This document shows, piece after piece, positions 27,285 to 36,555 of a stretch of 64,000 nucleotides of DNA. Source of the stretch: Halomonas alimentaria (lineage in GTDB: Bacteria; Pseudomonadota; Gammaproteobacteria; Pseudomonadales; Halomonadaceae); assembly GCF_009902005.1 (NCBI RefSeq), contig NZ_WUTT01000001.1, forward strand, positions 1,762,127 through 1,826,126. Direction: 5' to 3'. The position numbers were made by a program, and so were the translations under genes. Numbering within the stretch: the first letter of the stretch is position 1; each line of letters starts with the position of its first letter. Below the pieces are notes generated by a model, which did no database searches, was not told where the DNA came from, and saw only the letters and a program-made list of their open reading frames with translations.

Positions 27285-28253
27285 TCAGCCCCGCGCCGTT
27301 GCCAGGCGACGCTCGATGGCATCCATCAGCAGGCCGGCGATATCGGTGCCGCGCTGATCATCGATCTCGCGCACGCAGGTGGGGCTGGTCACGTTGATTT
27401 CGGTGATGTAGTCGCCGATCACGTCGAGGCCCACGAACATCAGGCCCTTGTCGCGGATCATCGGCTGCACCTGGCGGATCAGCCAGTGGTCACGCTCGGT
27501 GAGCTCACGGCTCACCCCGGTACCACCGGCGGCCAGGTTGCCGCGGGTTTCGCCGGCCATGGGCACCCGGGCCAGGCCATAGGGTACCGGCTCACCATCC
27601 ACCAGCAGGATGCGGGTGTCGCCATCCCTGATCTCGGGCAGGTAGCGCTGGGCCATGATCTGACGCTGGCCGCGCTCGGTGAGTGTCTCGATCACCGCGC
27701 CCAGGTTGCGCCCCTCGGGGCCGACGTGGAAGATCCCGCTGCCGCCCATGCCATCCAGCGGCTTGAGGATGACGTCGCCGTGCTCGGCGTGGAAGGCGCG
27801 CAGCTCGGGCTCGCTGCAGGAGACCAGCGTCGGTGCGCAGCACTGCGGGAACTGCTGGGCGAAGAGCTTCTCGTTGCACTCCAGCAGCGCCCGGGTGGGG
27901 TTGACCACCAGCACGCCCTCGCGCTCCGCGAAGCCCAGCAGGTGCACGGCATTGAGGAAGTGGGTATCGACCGGCGGATCCTGACGCATCAGGATTACAT
28001 CGAGTTCGGCCAGGGGCCGCGGCTCGGGTTCACCCAGGTCGAACCAGTGGCCGGGGTCGCGATGCACCTCGAGGTCGCGCAGGCGGCCGTAGGCGCGGCC
28101 ATCGCGCAGGAAGAGGTCGCCGGGCTCGAGATAGTGCAGCGAGGCGCCGCGATCCCGGGCGGCCCACAGCAGGGCCAGGGAGGTGTCCTTCTTGTAGGTG
28201 ATGTCCGCGATGGGGTCCATCACCACGCCGATCTTCAGCGCGCGTTCACTCAT
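27285..28253 (-). CDS. gshB: glutathione synthetase
   Basis: ATP-grasp enzyme that adds glycine to gamma-glutamylcysteine. The 322 residues show KIGVVMDPIADITYKKDTSL at the N-terminus, VILMRQDPPVDTHFL, ATP-binding GDVILKPLDGMGGSGIF, and EINVTSPTCVREID near the end. The ATG at 28253 is preferred over a TTG 18 bases upstream. It precedes tonB by 14 bases on the same strand. Confidence 0.96.
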   Translation of the reverse strand: MSERALKIGVVMDPIADITYKKDTSLALLWAARDRGASLHYLEPGDLFLRDGRAYGRLRDLEVHRDPGHWFDLGEPEPRPLAELDVILMRQDPPVDTHFLNAVHLLGFAEREGVLVVNPTRALLECNEKLFAQQFPQCCAPTLVSCSEPELRAFHAEHGDVILKPLDGMGGSGIFHVGPEGRNLGAVIETLTERGQRQIMAQRYLPEIRDGDTRILLVDGEPVPYGLARVPMAGETRGNLAAGGTGVSRELTERDHWLIRQVQPMIRDKGLMFVGLDVIGDYITEINVTSPTCVREIDDQRGTDIAGLLMDAIERRLATARG

Positions 28254-28297
28254 GGGTCGGATTCCGGTCAAGAGTATGGATGGGGCCAGTATGCCGG

Positions 28298-29002
28298 CTA
28301 CTCGCCGCCGGGCGCCAGCCGGATGCCGGTGGGCGAAAGGCTGATCAGTCGGCGCTTGTAGAGGCGGCCGATGGCCTGCTTGAAGGCGTTCTTGCTGACC
28401 CCCAGGCGCGCCTTGATCTCGGCGGCGTCGCTCTTGTCGCCCAGCGGCAGGTAGCCGCCACTCTCGCGCAGTGCCTTGAGCACGGCCTCGCCCACCACGT
28501 CCAGGCGCGCCTCGCCGGGGGGCAGCAGCGAGAGGTCCAGGCGGCCATCGTCACGCAGGCGCTTGATGTAGCCGGTAACGCGCTGGCCACGGCGCAGCGG
28601 CCGGGTCAGGTCATCACGATAGAGCACGCCCCAGAAGCGATGGTTGACCACCGCCTTGAGGCCGAGGTCGGTCTGCTCGGCGATCACCAGGATCACCTCA
28701 TCGCCGGCGGCGAGCCCCTCGGCCTCATCGGCGACGAAGCGCTCCAGCTTCTGGGAGGCCACCGGCCGTCCCTGCTGGTCCGTGTAGATTCGCACCAGCA
28801 CCCGCTTGCCGACGCTGGGGCGGAAGCGCTGCTCCCCGTAGGGCAACAGCAGGTCGCGGGGCTGCCCCCAGTCGAGGAAGGCGCCGGTGTCGTTGACGGT
28901 GACCACCTCCAGGTAGGCCACCTCGCCCACGTCACACCTCGGCGCCCGGTAGCGTCGCCCGGCGGCGGGGTGCGGCGTGCGCGGTTCACGTGAATCGGAC
29001 AT
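28298..29002 (-). CDS. cvfB: CvfB-like S1-domain RNA-binding protein
   Basis: A 234-residue protein with tandem S1-like OB folds and a C-terminal winged helix. VGEVAYLEVVTVNDTGAFLDWG, GKRVLVRIYTDQQGRPVASQ, and RGQRVTGYIKRLRDDGRLDLSL are the three OB-like units; KSDAAEIKARLGVSKNAFKQAIG and YKRRLISLSPTGIRLA form the C-terminal winged helix. The Staphylococcus homologue CvfB affects virulence and binds RNA; YitL is the Bacillus name. It belongs to the leftward gene run from yibN. Confidence 0.88.
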   Translation of the reverse strand: MSDSREPRTPHPAAGRRYRAPRCDVGEVAYLEVVTVNDTGAFLDWGQPRDLLLPYGEQRFRPSVGKRVLVRIYTDQQGRPVASQKLERFVADEAEGLAAGDEVILVIAEQTDLGLKAVVNHRFWGVLYRDDLTRPLRRGQRVTGYIKRLRDDGRLDLSLLPPGEARLDVVGEAVLKALRESGGYLPLGDKSDAAEIKARLGVSKNAFKQAIGRLYKRRLISLSPTGIRLAPGGE

Positions 29003-29095
29003 GAGGGGGCTCCCTGAAAAATGGATGATGCCGCCGGGGTCTGACCGGCGGAGGATGGGCGGCGTCGAGCGGTGGCGAAGAGGGGGACGGCAGCG

Positions 29096-29839
29096 TCAGC
29101 CGTTCCCGTCGAGGTCCCCGAAACGGTACTGCAGCAGGCTGAGTGCCACCACCGGGGCGGTCTCGGTACGCAGGATGCGCGGCCCCAGGCAGAGCGGTGC
29201 GAAGCCGGCCTCGCGGGCGGCCACGACCTCGCCCTCGGCCAGCCCACCCTCGGGGCCGATCAGCAGCGCCACGCTCGCGGGCGCCGACTGCTGCGCCAGC
29301 GCCCCGGCGCTATCCGGATGCAGTACCAGGCGCAGCGTCTCGTCGCGCCCGGCCAGCCACTCGGCCAGGGCGAGTGGCGGGTTCACCGCTGGCACCACGG
29401 CGCGTCCGCACTGCTCGCAGGCGCTGGCCGCCACCGCCTGCCAGTGGGCGAGTTTCTTCGCCTCCCGCTCCCCCTTGAGGCGCACGTCACCATGCTCGGT
29501 GTAGAGCGGCGTGATGGCGGCCACGCCGAGCTCCACGGCCTTCTGGATGGCATAGTCCATGCGATCGCCCTTGGAGATCGCCTGGCCAAGGTGCACCGCC
29601 AACGGCGACTCGGCGGTACCGGGCGCCACCGACTCGATACGCGCCACCACCCGCTTGCGCGAGGCCTCCACCAGCACCGCACTGGCCTCGAGGCCCGCAC
29701 CGTCGAACAGCCGCAACGCGGCCCCCTCGCCCAGGCGCAGCACGCGTGCCACATGGCGGGCCGGCCCCTCGGGCAGAACGACGTCGCCGCCGACACGAAG
29801 GTCGGCGGCGACGTGGATACGCGGCGATCTCTTGATCAT
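29096..29839 (-). CDS. rsmE: 16S rRNA (uracil1498-N3)-methyltransferase
   Basis: A 247-residue SPOUT-class enzyme that methylates U1498 in the decoding region of 16S rRNA. The PUA-like N-terminus (GPARHVARVLRLGEGAAL) is followed by the SPOUT fold with GDRMDYAIQKAVELGVAAI, ACEQCGRAVVP, LLIGPEGGLAEGE, and the trefoil-knot motif LGPRILRTETAPVVAL. It lies 34 bases after secB. A hairpin with arms CCGCCGG/CCGGCGG (29032-29052), preceding cvfB, might attenuate read-through. Confidence 0.96.
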   Translation of the reverse strand: MIKRSPRIHVAADLRVGGDVVLPEGPARHVARVLRLGEGAALRLFDGAGLEASAVLVEASRKRVVARIESVAPGTAESPLAVHLGQAISKGDRMDYAIQKAVELGVAAITPLYTEHGDVRLKGEREAKKLAHWQAVAASACEQCGRAVVPAVNPPLALAEWLAGRDETLRLVLHPDSAGALAQQSAPASVALLIGPEGGLAEGEVVAAREAGFAPLCLGPRILRTETAPVVALSLLQYRFGDLDGNG

Positions 29840-29873
29840 GGCTTGATCTTCACTTCAGGGCCACGGTGCTGCG

Positions 29874-30386
29874 TTATTGGGTCGTCTCGGCGCCCTGGGC
29901 CTGCTCGGCCTCGCGCTGCTTCTTGCGCGCATAGATCGCCTCGAAGTTGACCGGCGCCAGCATCAGCGGCGGGAAGCCGCCACGGTTGACCAGGTTATCG
30001 ATGCACTCGCGGGCATAGGGGAAGAGCACATTGGGGCAGAAGGCGCCCAGGGTGTGGTCGAGCTGCTCGCCCTCGATGCCGGTGATGCGGAACAGGCCGG
30101 CCTGCTCGAGCTCGGCCAGGAAGGAAGTGGTTCCCTCCTCGCTGTGGGTCACCTGGGCGGTGACCTTGATCACCACCTCATAGAGGCCATCACCCACCTT
30201 CTCGCTGGTGGTATCCAGGTTCAGGCCCACCTTGGGCTTGAAGGGCTGCTGGAACACCGACGGCGAGTTGGGTGCCTCGAAGGAGATATCCTTGACGTAG
30301 ATGCGCTGCACGGCGAACTGCAGCTGCGGCTTGTCCTGCTGGCCGGCGGCCTGGCCGTCGGCGCCCGGGTTGTTCTCTTCCGCCAT
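29874..30386 (-). CDS. secB: SecB protein-export chaperone
   Basis: A 170-residue cytoplasmic chaperone that keeps precursors unfolded and delivers them to SecA. LQFAVQRIYVKDISFEAPN, KPKVGLNLDTTSEKVGDGLYE, VTAQVTHSEEGTTSFLAELE, and CPNVLFPYARECIDNLVNRGGF are all canonical. The N-terminal 20 residues are an Asn/Gly/Gln-rich tail. It lies 30 bases after the yibN stop on the same strand, its usual neighbour. Confidence 0.97.
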   Translation of the reverse strand: MAEENNPGADGQAAGQQDKPQLQFAVQRIYVKDISFEAPNSPSVFQQPFKPKVGLNLDTTSEKVGDGLYEVVIKVTAQVTHSEEGTTSFLAELEQAGLFRITGIEGEQLDHTLGAFCPNVLFPYARECIDNLVNRGGFPPLMLAPVNFEAIYARKKQREAEQAQGAETTQ

Positions 30387-30416
30387 GGGAAAGGTCCTTT
30401 TGTACGATAGGAAATG

Positions 30417-30839
30417 CTACTTCTTGACGACCGGCAGGCCATCGGCCTGCCACTGCATCATGCCGCCCTTGAGCTTGAGCACCCGAGAGTAACCGGCCTT
30501 GGAAAGCTTGGCCACGGTCACGCCCGCGGACTGGCCCGTCTTGCAGGCCACGATAATCGGTTTGTCCTTGAGCTTCTCGAGTTCGCCCATGCGCTCGTCG
30601 ATGCGGCTCTGGGGAATGTTGCGGGCGCCGGCGATATGTCCGGCCTTGAAGTCGCCGGCCTCGCGGGTATCCAGCACCACCGCGTCCTCGCGGTTGATCA
30701 GCTGGGTCGCCTCGCCGGAGGTCACGCCGTTGGAGGCGCTGTTGCGCGCCTCGTAGAGGACCCAGGCAGTCAGCACCAGGAGGAAGGCGCCCACCAGCAG
30801 CGGGTGGTTCTGCACGAATTCAAACAGCTGATCGATCAT
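30417..30839 (-). CDS. yibN: membrane-anchored rhodanese-like protein YibN
   Basis: A 140-residue protein with an N-terminal membrane helix (PLLVGAFLLVLTAWVLYEA) and a single rhodanese domain. The active-site loop VACKTGQSAGVTVAKL contains the catalytic cysteine, and VLDTREAGDFKAGHIAGARN opens the domain. The start at 30839 is chosen so that it begins directly before the helix. A conserved companion of secB in gammaproteobacteria; recent work on E. coli YibN links it to the protein-insertion machinery. It is divergent from gpmI. Confidence 0.92.
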   Translation of the reverse strand: MIDQLFEFVQNHPLLVGAFLLVLTAWVLYEARNSASNGVTSGEATQLINREDAVVLDTREAGDFKAGHIAGARNIPQSRIDERMGELEKLKDKPIIVACKTGQSAGVTVAKLSKAGYSRVLKLKGGMMQWQADGLPVVKK

Positions 30840-31113
30840 GGGTGCGAAAACTCTCGTCTCGGTGCACGGAAACAGGGGCGCGATTGGCGCACAGCGGGCG
30901 CCAGTATACACGAGGTGGGCGCCGACAAATCAGGCCATCCGCAGCGATTCGCCACGGATGTCGAGCGCCGTGGAGCCATGACGCACGATGCCGCCTGCGA
31001 TATGATGCCGCAACACGATTCCTGCCGCGACCCCGAACGCCCGGCGCGAGATCTTCCGGTTACAGCCGCCAACCGGGCCGGGTCGCGTCTATCCAGCTTC
31101 GAGGACACTCGCC

Positions 31114-32679
31114 ATGACCGCCACTCCCCCGCGCCCCGTCGCCCTGATCATCCTCGACGGCTACGGCCACAACCCCGACCCGGCCAACAACGCCGTGGAA
31201 GCCGCCAATACGCCGGTGATGGACCGCCTGTGGGCCGAGCACCCCCATACCCTGATCCATACCGACGGCCGCCACGTCGGCCTTCCCGACGGCCAGATGG
31301 GCAACTCCGAGGTGGGCCACATGAACCTCGGCGCGGGGCGAGTCGTCTATCAGGACTTCACGCGCATCACCAAGGCCATCGAGGATGGCGACCTGGACAC
31401 CAACGCCATCCTGACCGCGCCCATCGACGCGGCCGTGGCCGCGGGCCGGGCGGTGCACCTGCTGGGCCTGCTCTCGCCGGGCGGCGTGCACAGCCACGAG
31501 GAGCATATCCTTGCCGTTGCCGAGCTGGCGGCCCGCCGCGGCGCCACCCGCATCTTCGTGCACGCCTTCCTGGATGGCCGCGACATGCCGCCCCAGAGCG
31601 CCCTGGCCTCCATCGAACGCACCAATGCGCGCCTGGCCGAACTGGTCGGCGCCGACAACGGCTTCGTGGCCTCGATCATCGGCCGCTACTTCGCCATGGA
31701 TCGTGACAACCGCTGGGATCGTGTCGAGAAGGCCTACCGCCTGCTCACCGAGGGCGTAGGCGAGCACGTGGTTGCCGGCGCCGAGGCGGGGCTGCGCGCC
31801 GCCTACGAGCGCGGCGAGACCGACGAGTTCGTGGCCGCCACCAGCGTGCGCCCGGCGGGCGTGCCGATCACCCTCGAGGAGGGCGACGCCGCCCTGTTCA
31901 TGAACTTCCGCGCCGACCGGGCCCGGGAGCTGACCCGGGCCTTCGTCGATGAGGCCTTCGATGGCTTCACGCGCCGCGTGCATCCCCGGCTCGCCGCCGA
32001 GGGCCTGGTCACCCTGACCCGCTACGCCGCCGACATCCCCGCACCGGCGGCCTTCCCGCCGGTGGCGCTGCACAACACCCTGGGCGAGGTCATGGAGAGC
32101 CGCGGACTGACCCAGCTGCGCATCGCCGAGACCGAGAAGTATCCCCACGTCACCTTCTTCTTCTCCGGCGGGCGCGAGGCCGAGTACCGGGGCGAGGAGC
32201 GCATCCTGGTGCCCTCGCCCCGGGACGTGAAGACCTACGACGAGAAGCCCGAGATGAGCGCCCACGAGGTGACCGACCGCCTGGTGGAGGCCATCGACTC
32301 GGGCCGCTTTGACCTGATCGTGTGCAACTACGCCAACGGCGACATGGTCGGCCACACCGGCGACTTCGACGCCGCCGTCAAGGCCATCGAGACCGTCGAC
32401 GGCTGCGTGGGCCGGGTGGTGGAGGCGATCCAGCGTGCCGGCGGGGCCTGCCTGGTCACTGCCGACCATGGCAACGCCGAGCAGATGGTCAATCCCGAGA
32501 CCGGCGCCCCCCAGACCGCCCACACCACCTTCGAGGTGCCGCTGATCCATGTCGGCGAGCGTCCGGTGCGGCTGATCGACGACGGCAGCCTGTGCGACAT
32601 CGCCCCGACCCTGCTGGCGATGATGGACCAGCCGATTCCCGAGGAGATGAGCGGCCACGCCCTTATCGAGTTCGACTGA
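31114..32679 (+). CDS. gpmI: 2,3-bisphosphoglycerate-independent phosphoglycerate mutase
   Basis: Manganese enzyme interconverting 3- and 2-phosphoglycerate. The 521 residues include [20 protein letters not shown], the nucleophile serine in [17 protein letters not shown] near residue 67, [34 protein letters not shown], and the metal site [14 protein letters not shown] with [10 protein letters not shown]. The ATG has GAGGAC upstream. It is followed by envC after 8 bases and then ctpA, the usual order. Confidence 0.97.
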   Translation: MTATPPRPVALIILDGYGHNPDPANNAVEAANTPVMDRLWAEHPHTLIHTDGRHVGLPDGQMGNSEVGHMNLGAGRVVYQDFTRITKAIEDGDLDTNAILTAPIDAAVAAGRAVHLLGLLSPGGVHSHEEHILAVAELAARRGATRIFVHAFLDGRDMPPQSALASIERTNARLAELVGADNGFVASIIGRYFAMDRDNRWDRVEKAYRLLTEGVGEHVVAGAEAGLRAAYERGETDEFVAATSVRPAGVPITLEEGDAALFMNFRADRARELTRAFVDEAFDGFTRRVHPRLAAEGLVTLTRYAADIPAPAAFPPVALHNTLGEVMESRGLTQLRIAETEKYPHVTFFFSGGREAEYRGEERILVPSPRDVKTYDEKPEMSAHEVTDRLVEAIDSGRFDLIVCNYANGDMVGHTGDFDAAVKAIETVDGCVGRVVEAIQRAGGACLVTADHGNAEQMVNPETGAPQTAHTTFEVPLIHVGERPVRLIDDGSLCDIAPTLLAMMDQPIPEEMSGHALIEFD

Positions 32680-32687
32680 GCGGACGG

Positions 32688-33830
32688 ATGGCCAGGCCTG
32701 CCGCCCCCCTCGGCACGCTGCTGCTGATGCTCTGCCTGGCGGGCCCGCTTGCGGCCCAGCCCAGCGAAGAGGCCGTGCAGGAGCGTCTCGATGCCATCGG
32801 TGAGGCCATCGAGGAGGCCGGCCAGCGCGTATCGGCGACCCGCGAGGCCCGCGACGAGGCGGCGCGCCAGCTGGAGGCGATCGAGACGTCGCTGGCCGCC
32901 ACCCACCGGCGACTCGATGAACTCCAGGCCGAGCGACGCGAGCTGGGTGCCGAGATGGAGACCCTCCAGGCGCGCCGCGACGAACTCGAGACCGAGCGCG
33001 CCGCCCAGCTCGAGGCCATCCATACCCAGCTCGACGCCCTCTACCGCCTGGGCCGCTCGCCCCAGCTCAAGCTGCTGCTCAATCAGGACGATCCGGCGCG
33101 GCTGGATCGCCTCCAGCACTACCTGAACGACCTGGCCCGGGCCCGCCGCGAGCGACTCGACGAGCTGGCGCGCCTCGATGCGGCCCTGGCCGAGACCCGC
33201 CGCGAGCTCGAGGCTCGCGGCGAGCGCCTCGACGCCCTCGCCGCGGAACTGGCCGAGCGCAGCACCCAGCTGGCCGAGCAGATGCGTGAACGCGCCACCC
33301 TGGTCGAGGAGCTGGACAGCCGTCACAGCGGCGAGGCGGCGCGGCTCGCCTCCCTTGAGCAGGACCGCGAGCGCGCCGAACAGGTGCTGCGCGAGGTGCA
33401 GGAGCAGCTGGCCCGCCTGCAGCGACCGCCGCCCTCCACCGCCATCGAGCGCACCCGCGGCGAGCTGCCCTGGCCGATCCAGGGCAACATCGCCTCGCGT
33501 TTCGGCGCCGGCGATGCGGTGCACCGCAACGGCATCCTGATCCTCGCCGCCGAGGGCAGCCCGGTGCGCGCCGTGCACGCCGGCCGGGTGGTCTTCGCCG
33601 ACTGGCTGCGCGGCTTCGGCAACCTGCTGATCATCGACCACGGCGACGGGGTGATGACCCTCCACGCCCACCTGCAGCACTTCACGGCTCAGGTTGGCCG
33701 CCCGGTCTCACGCGGCGAGGTGATCGGAGCCGTGGGCATGAGCGGCGGTCAGCAACGCCCGGCGCTCTACTTCGAGGTACGCCGCGGCGGCGACCCCATC
33801 GACCCCCAGTCATGGATCGCCCGCCGCTGA
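32688..33830 (+). CDS. envC: EnvC-like murein hydrolase activator
   Basis: A 380-residue periplasmic divisome factor that activates amidases at the septum. It has a signal peptide (residues 1-23, ending LAAQ), a long coiled coil of about 200 residues rich in Glu/Arg/Ala/Leu, and a C-terminal LytM (peptidase M23) fold. The LytM catalytic residues are lost: NGILIL stands in the HxGxD position and ALYFEV replaces HLHFE, although LHAHL keeps one pair of histidines. This degeneracy is expected for an activator. It is placed between gpmI and ctpA. Confidence 0.93.
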   Translation: MARPAAPLGTLLLMLCLAGPLAAQPSEEAVQERLDAIGEAIEEAGQRVSATREARDEAARQLEAIETSLAATHRRLDELQAERRELGAEMETLQARRDELETERAAQLEAIHTQLDALYRLGRSPQLKLLLNQDDPARLDRLQHYLNDLARARRERLDELARLDAALAETRRELEARGERLDALAAELAERSTQLAEQMRERATLVEELDSRHSGEAARLASLEQDRERAEQVLREVQEQLARLQRPPPSTAIERTRGELPWPIQGNIASRFGAGDAVHRNGILILAAEGSPVRAVHAGRVVFADWLRGFGNLLIIDHGDGVMTLHAHLQHFTAQVGRPVSRGEVIGAVGMSGGQQRPALYFEVRRGGDPIDPQSWIARR

Positions 33831-33900
33831 GCGTCGCTTTCCATGCACGCCGGCGGCGGGCTATGCTGGTCGCTCACCGTTTCGGAACAGCGGAGTTCGC

Positions 33901-35220
33901 ATGCACCCAGCGCTTCCTCACTCGGGCAGGTCTCCCCGCTCACGTTCCCCCAGGCGCCTGCTGACCGGGCTGCTGCCCTTGGCCCTGCTGGCGCTGCCCC
34001 TGGCCCTGCTGTCACTGCCGGCACCGGCCCAGAGTGTCGATGACGAGCTGCCGGTGGCCGAGATCCAGACCTTCGCCGAGGTATTCGAGCGCATCAAGCG
34101 CGCCTACGTCGAGGAGGTCGATGACACCAGCCTGCTGCGCAACGCCATGCGCGGCATGCTCAGCGAGCTCGATCCGCACTCCGCCTACCTCGACCGTGAG
34201 GCGTTCCAGAGCCTGCGCGAGTCGACAGAGGGGGAGTTCGGCGGCATCGGCATCGAGGTGGGCATGGAGGATGACCAGCTGACGGTGATCACCCCCATCG
34301 ACGATACCCCGGCCTCGCGTGCCGGCCTGCAGGCCCGGGACCTGATCCTGCGCATCGACGACACCCCCACCGAGCGCATGTCGCTGCAGGAGGCGGTGGA
34401 GCTGATGCGCGGCGAACCGGGCAGCGAGATCGAGCTGACCATCATGCGCCAGGGCGAGAGCTCGCCGCGCAGCGTCACCCTGACGCGCGAGAACATCCGC
34501 ACCGAGAGCGTTAAGAGCGAGCTGCTGGCACCCGGCTTCGGCTACCTGCGCGTCAGCCAGTTCCAGACCCGAACCGGCGACCAGGTGAGCGAACACATCC
34601 GCCAGCTGGAGCGCGACGGCGACCTCGACGGCCTGGTGCTGGACCTGCGCAACAACCCCGGCGGCGTGCTGCAGGCCGCAGTAGCGGTGGCCGACGCCTT
34701 CCTCGACGAGGGGCTGATCGTCTATACCGAGGGCCGCCTGCCGGATACCGAGATGCGCTTCTCGGCGAACGCCAGGACCGCGGCCCCCGATGTCCCCCTG
34801 GTGGTGCTGATCAACGGCGGCAGCGCCTCGGCGGCGGAGATCGTCGCCGGCGCCCTCCAGGACCAGCGCCGCGGCGTGGTGATGGGCACCGAGAGTTTCG
34901 GCAAGGGGTCGGTGCAACAGATCATGCCGCTGGGCAACGGCGAGGGGCTCAAGCTCACCACGGCGCTCTACTTCACCCCCGGCGGCCGCTCCATCCAGGC
35001 CCAGGGCATCGAGCCGGATGTCCGCGTGGTGCGGGGGCGAGTGGAGGTGACCGAGAATGGCCGTGGGGTCCGCGAGGCCGATCTGGAGGGCCACCTCGGC
35101 TCGCGGGACGCCCCACGGGAGAGGGCCGAACTGAGCGAGCGGCTACGCGATGACTACCAGCTCGGCGAGGCCCTCAACCTGCTCAAGGCCCTCGACGTGA
35201 TTCGCCAGCGCGACCGCTGA
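33901..35220 (+). CDS. ctpA: C-terminal processing protease, S41 family
   Basis: A 439-residue periplasmic serine protease. A signal peptide (residues about 20-44 ending PAPAQS) is followed by an N-terminal helical part (RIKRAYVEEVDDTSLLRNAM), a PDZ domain (GGIGIEVGMEDDQLTVITPI to about 180), and the S41 core with LVLDLRNNPGGVLQAAVAVA, the catalytic serine in LINGGSASAAEIVAGAL, and lysine in TESFGKGSVQQIMPL. Such proteases trim lipoproteins and murein hydrolases and often sit after envC. Convergent with ubiI; a 7-base stem across both stop codons (35214-35240) is a weak terminator. Confidence 0.95.
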   Translation: MHPALPHSGRSPRSRSPRRLLTGLLPLALLALPLALLSLPAPAQSVDDELPVAEIQTFAEVFERIKRAYVEEVDDTSLLRNAMRGMLSELDPHSAYLDREAFQSLRESTEGEFGGIGIEVGMEDDQLTVITPIDDTPASRAGLQARDLILRIDDTPTERMSLQEAVELMRGEPGSEIELTIMRQGESSPRSVTLTRENIRTESVKSELLAPGFGYLRVSQFQTRTGDQVSEHIRQLERDGDLDGLVLDLRNNPGGVLQAAVAVADAFLDEGLIVYTEGRLPDTEMRFSANARTAAPDVPLVVLINGGSASAAEIVAGALQDQRRGVVMGTESFGKGSVQQIMPLGNGEGLKLTTALYFTPGGRSIQAQGIEPDVRVVRGRVEVTENGRGVREADLEGHLGSRDAPRERAELSERLRDDYQLGEALNLLKALDVIRQRDR

Positions 35221-35233
35221 ACGGCTTCCCCGG

Positions 35234-36496
35234 TCAGCGGCAACTGGCAGGCAGCCGGCCACGCTGGCCGGTGGCCTGCTGCAGCAGCAGCCGCTTGAGC
35301 GGGACCAACCGATCCACGCCACTCAGCCCCAGGTTGCGCGCCAGTGACAGGGCCGGGTGGCGCGCCCCGAACAGCAGGCGGAAGCCGTCCATCAGCGCCA
35401 GCATGCCGGCGTTGTCGCCGCGGCGGCGGCGGGCATAGCGCGCCAGCACCCGCTCGTCACCCAGCAGCACGCCGCGCTGGCGTGCCGCCAGCAGCTCCTC
35501 GGCCAGCACCGCGGCATCCATCAGCCCCAGGTTGACGCCCTGGCCGGCCAGGGGATGGATGCCGTGGGCGGCGTCGCCCACCAGGGCGAAGCCGGGCAGG
35601 GTGTAGCGCTCGGCGTGGCGCTGCACCAGCGGGAAGCCCACCGCCTCATCCAGCACCGTCACCTCCCCCAGGCGGTGGTCGATGGCCGCCGCCAGCGCCT
35701 CCCCCAGCGCCTCGCGTTCGAGGCCGGCCAGGCGCTCGGCCTCGGCGGGTGACGTGGACCAGACGATGGAGCAGTGCTGCTCGTCCCCGTCCACCGCCAG
35801 CGGCAGGAAGGCCAGCGGTCCGCCGGGCAGGAAGGCCTGCCGCGCCACTTCGCCATGGGGCGCCGCGACGCGCACCGTGGTCACCAGGCCCACGTGGCCG
35901 GTGTCGCGCTCGCTGACGGCGATGCCCGCCAGGTTGCGCAGCGGCGAGCGGGCGCCATCCGCGGCCACCACCAGGGGGGCATTCAAACGCCGACCGTCGG
36001 CCAGCAGGACGCGCCGTTCCCCGGCGCCGCCCTCCAGCCCTTCGACCCGGGCCCCCAGGCAGAGATGAACCGAGGGCAGCGCCACCAGGCGCCGCTCCAG
36101 GGCCGCCAGGGTGACGTCGTTCTCGACGATATGCCCGAGCACCGGCAGGCCGGCCTGGTCGGCGGAGAAATCGACCTCGCCGCTGCCCTCGGCGTCCCAC
36201 ACCTGCATGTAGCGATAGGGACTGACCCGCCGCGCGGCCATCCACGACCAGGCACCCAGACCCTCCAACAGCCGCTGCGAGACCGGCGTCAATGCGCTCA
36301 CGCGGCGCGCCGGTCGGCCACGCCCCACGGCCTCGGGGTCCAGCAGGGCCGGCCTGGCATCCACCAGGGCCACCTTGACCCCCGCCTCGCCGAGCAGCAC
36401 CGCCAGCGCGGCCCCCACCATCCCCCCGCCGACGACGATCACCTCATGGTGGTCTTCCCCCGGGCCGGTTGTCCTCTCCTCGCCTTCATCCCTCAT
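35234..36496 (-). CDS. ubiI: UbiI-type FAD-dependent ubiquinone hydroxylase
   Basis: A 420-residue flavoprotein monooxygenase of the UbiH/COQ6 family, adding a ring hydroxyl in ubiquinone synthesis. The Rossmann motif VIVVGGGMVGAALAVLLGEA opens the protein, the DG-motif region VVAADGARSPLRNLAG follows, and GDAAHGIHPLAGQGVNLGLM is the second FAD fingerprint. The ATG at 36496 has GAGGGAG at good spacing; an ATG at 36544 is an alternative 12 bases after the ubiH stop. Being downstream of ubiH suggests UbiI (C5 hydroxylase), but UbiF or VisC-like alternatives are not excluded. Confidence 0.88.
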   Translation of the reverse strand: MRDEGEERTTGPGEDHHEVIVVGGGMVGAALAVLLGEAGVKVALVDARPALLDPEAVGRGRPARRVSALTPVSQRLLEGLGAWSWMAARRVSPYRYMQVWDAEGSGEVDFSADQAGLPVLGHIVENDVTLAALERRLVALPSVHLCLGARVEGLEGGAGERRVLLADGRRLNAPLVVAADGARSPLRNLAGIAVSERDTGHVGLVTTVRVAAPHGEVARQAFLPGGPLAFLPLAVDGDEQHCSIVWSTSPAEAERLAGLEREALGEALAAAIDHRLGEVTVLDEAVGFPLVQRHAERYTLPGFALVGDAAHGIHPLAGQGVNLGLMDAAVLAEELLAARQRGVLLGDERVLARYARRRRGDNAGMLALMDGFRLLFGARHPALSLARNLGLSGVDRLVPLKRLLLQQATGQRGRLPASCR

Positions 36497-36555
36497 GCCT
36501 TCGCTCCCTCTCGCATCCTTATGCTCCTGCTGTGCGGCACTCATCTCTCCAACCC

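Noticed and set aside
28982..28997. A fourth parS-like palindrome (CGGTTCACGTGAATCG) at the start of cvfB
   Set aside because: Only 12 of 16 positions match and the outer bases are wrong; it overlaps the cvfB N-terminal codons and is isolated from the real cluster.
32688..33830. Active LytM endopeptidase
   Set aside because: The HxGxD and HLHFE catalytic residues are missing, so an EnvC-type activator is the better call.
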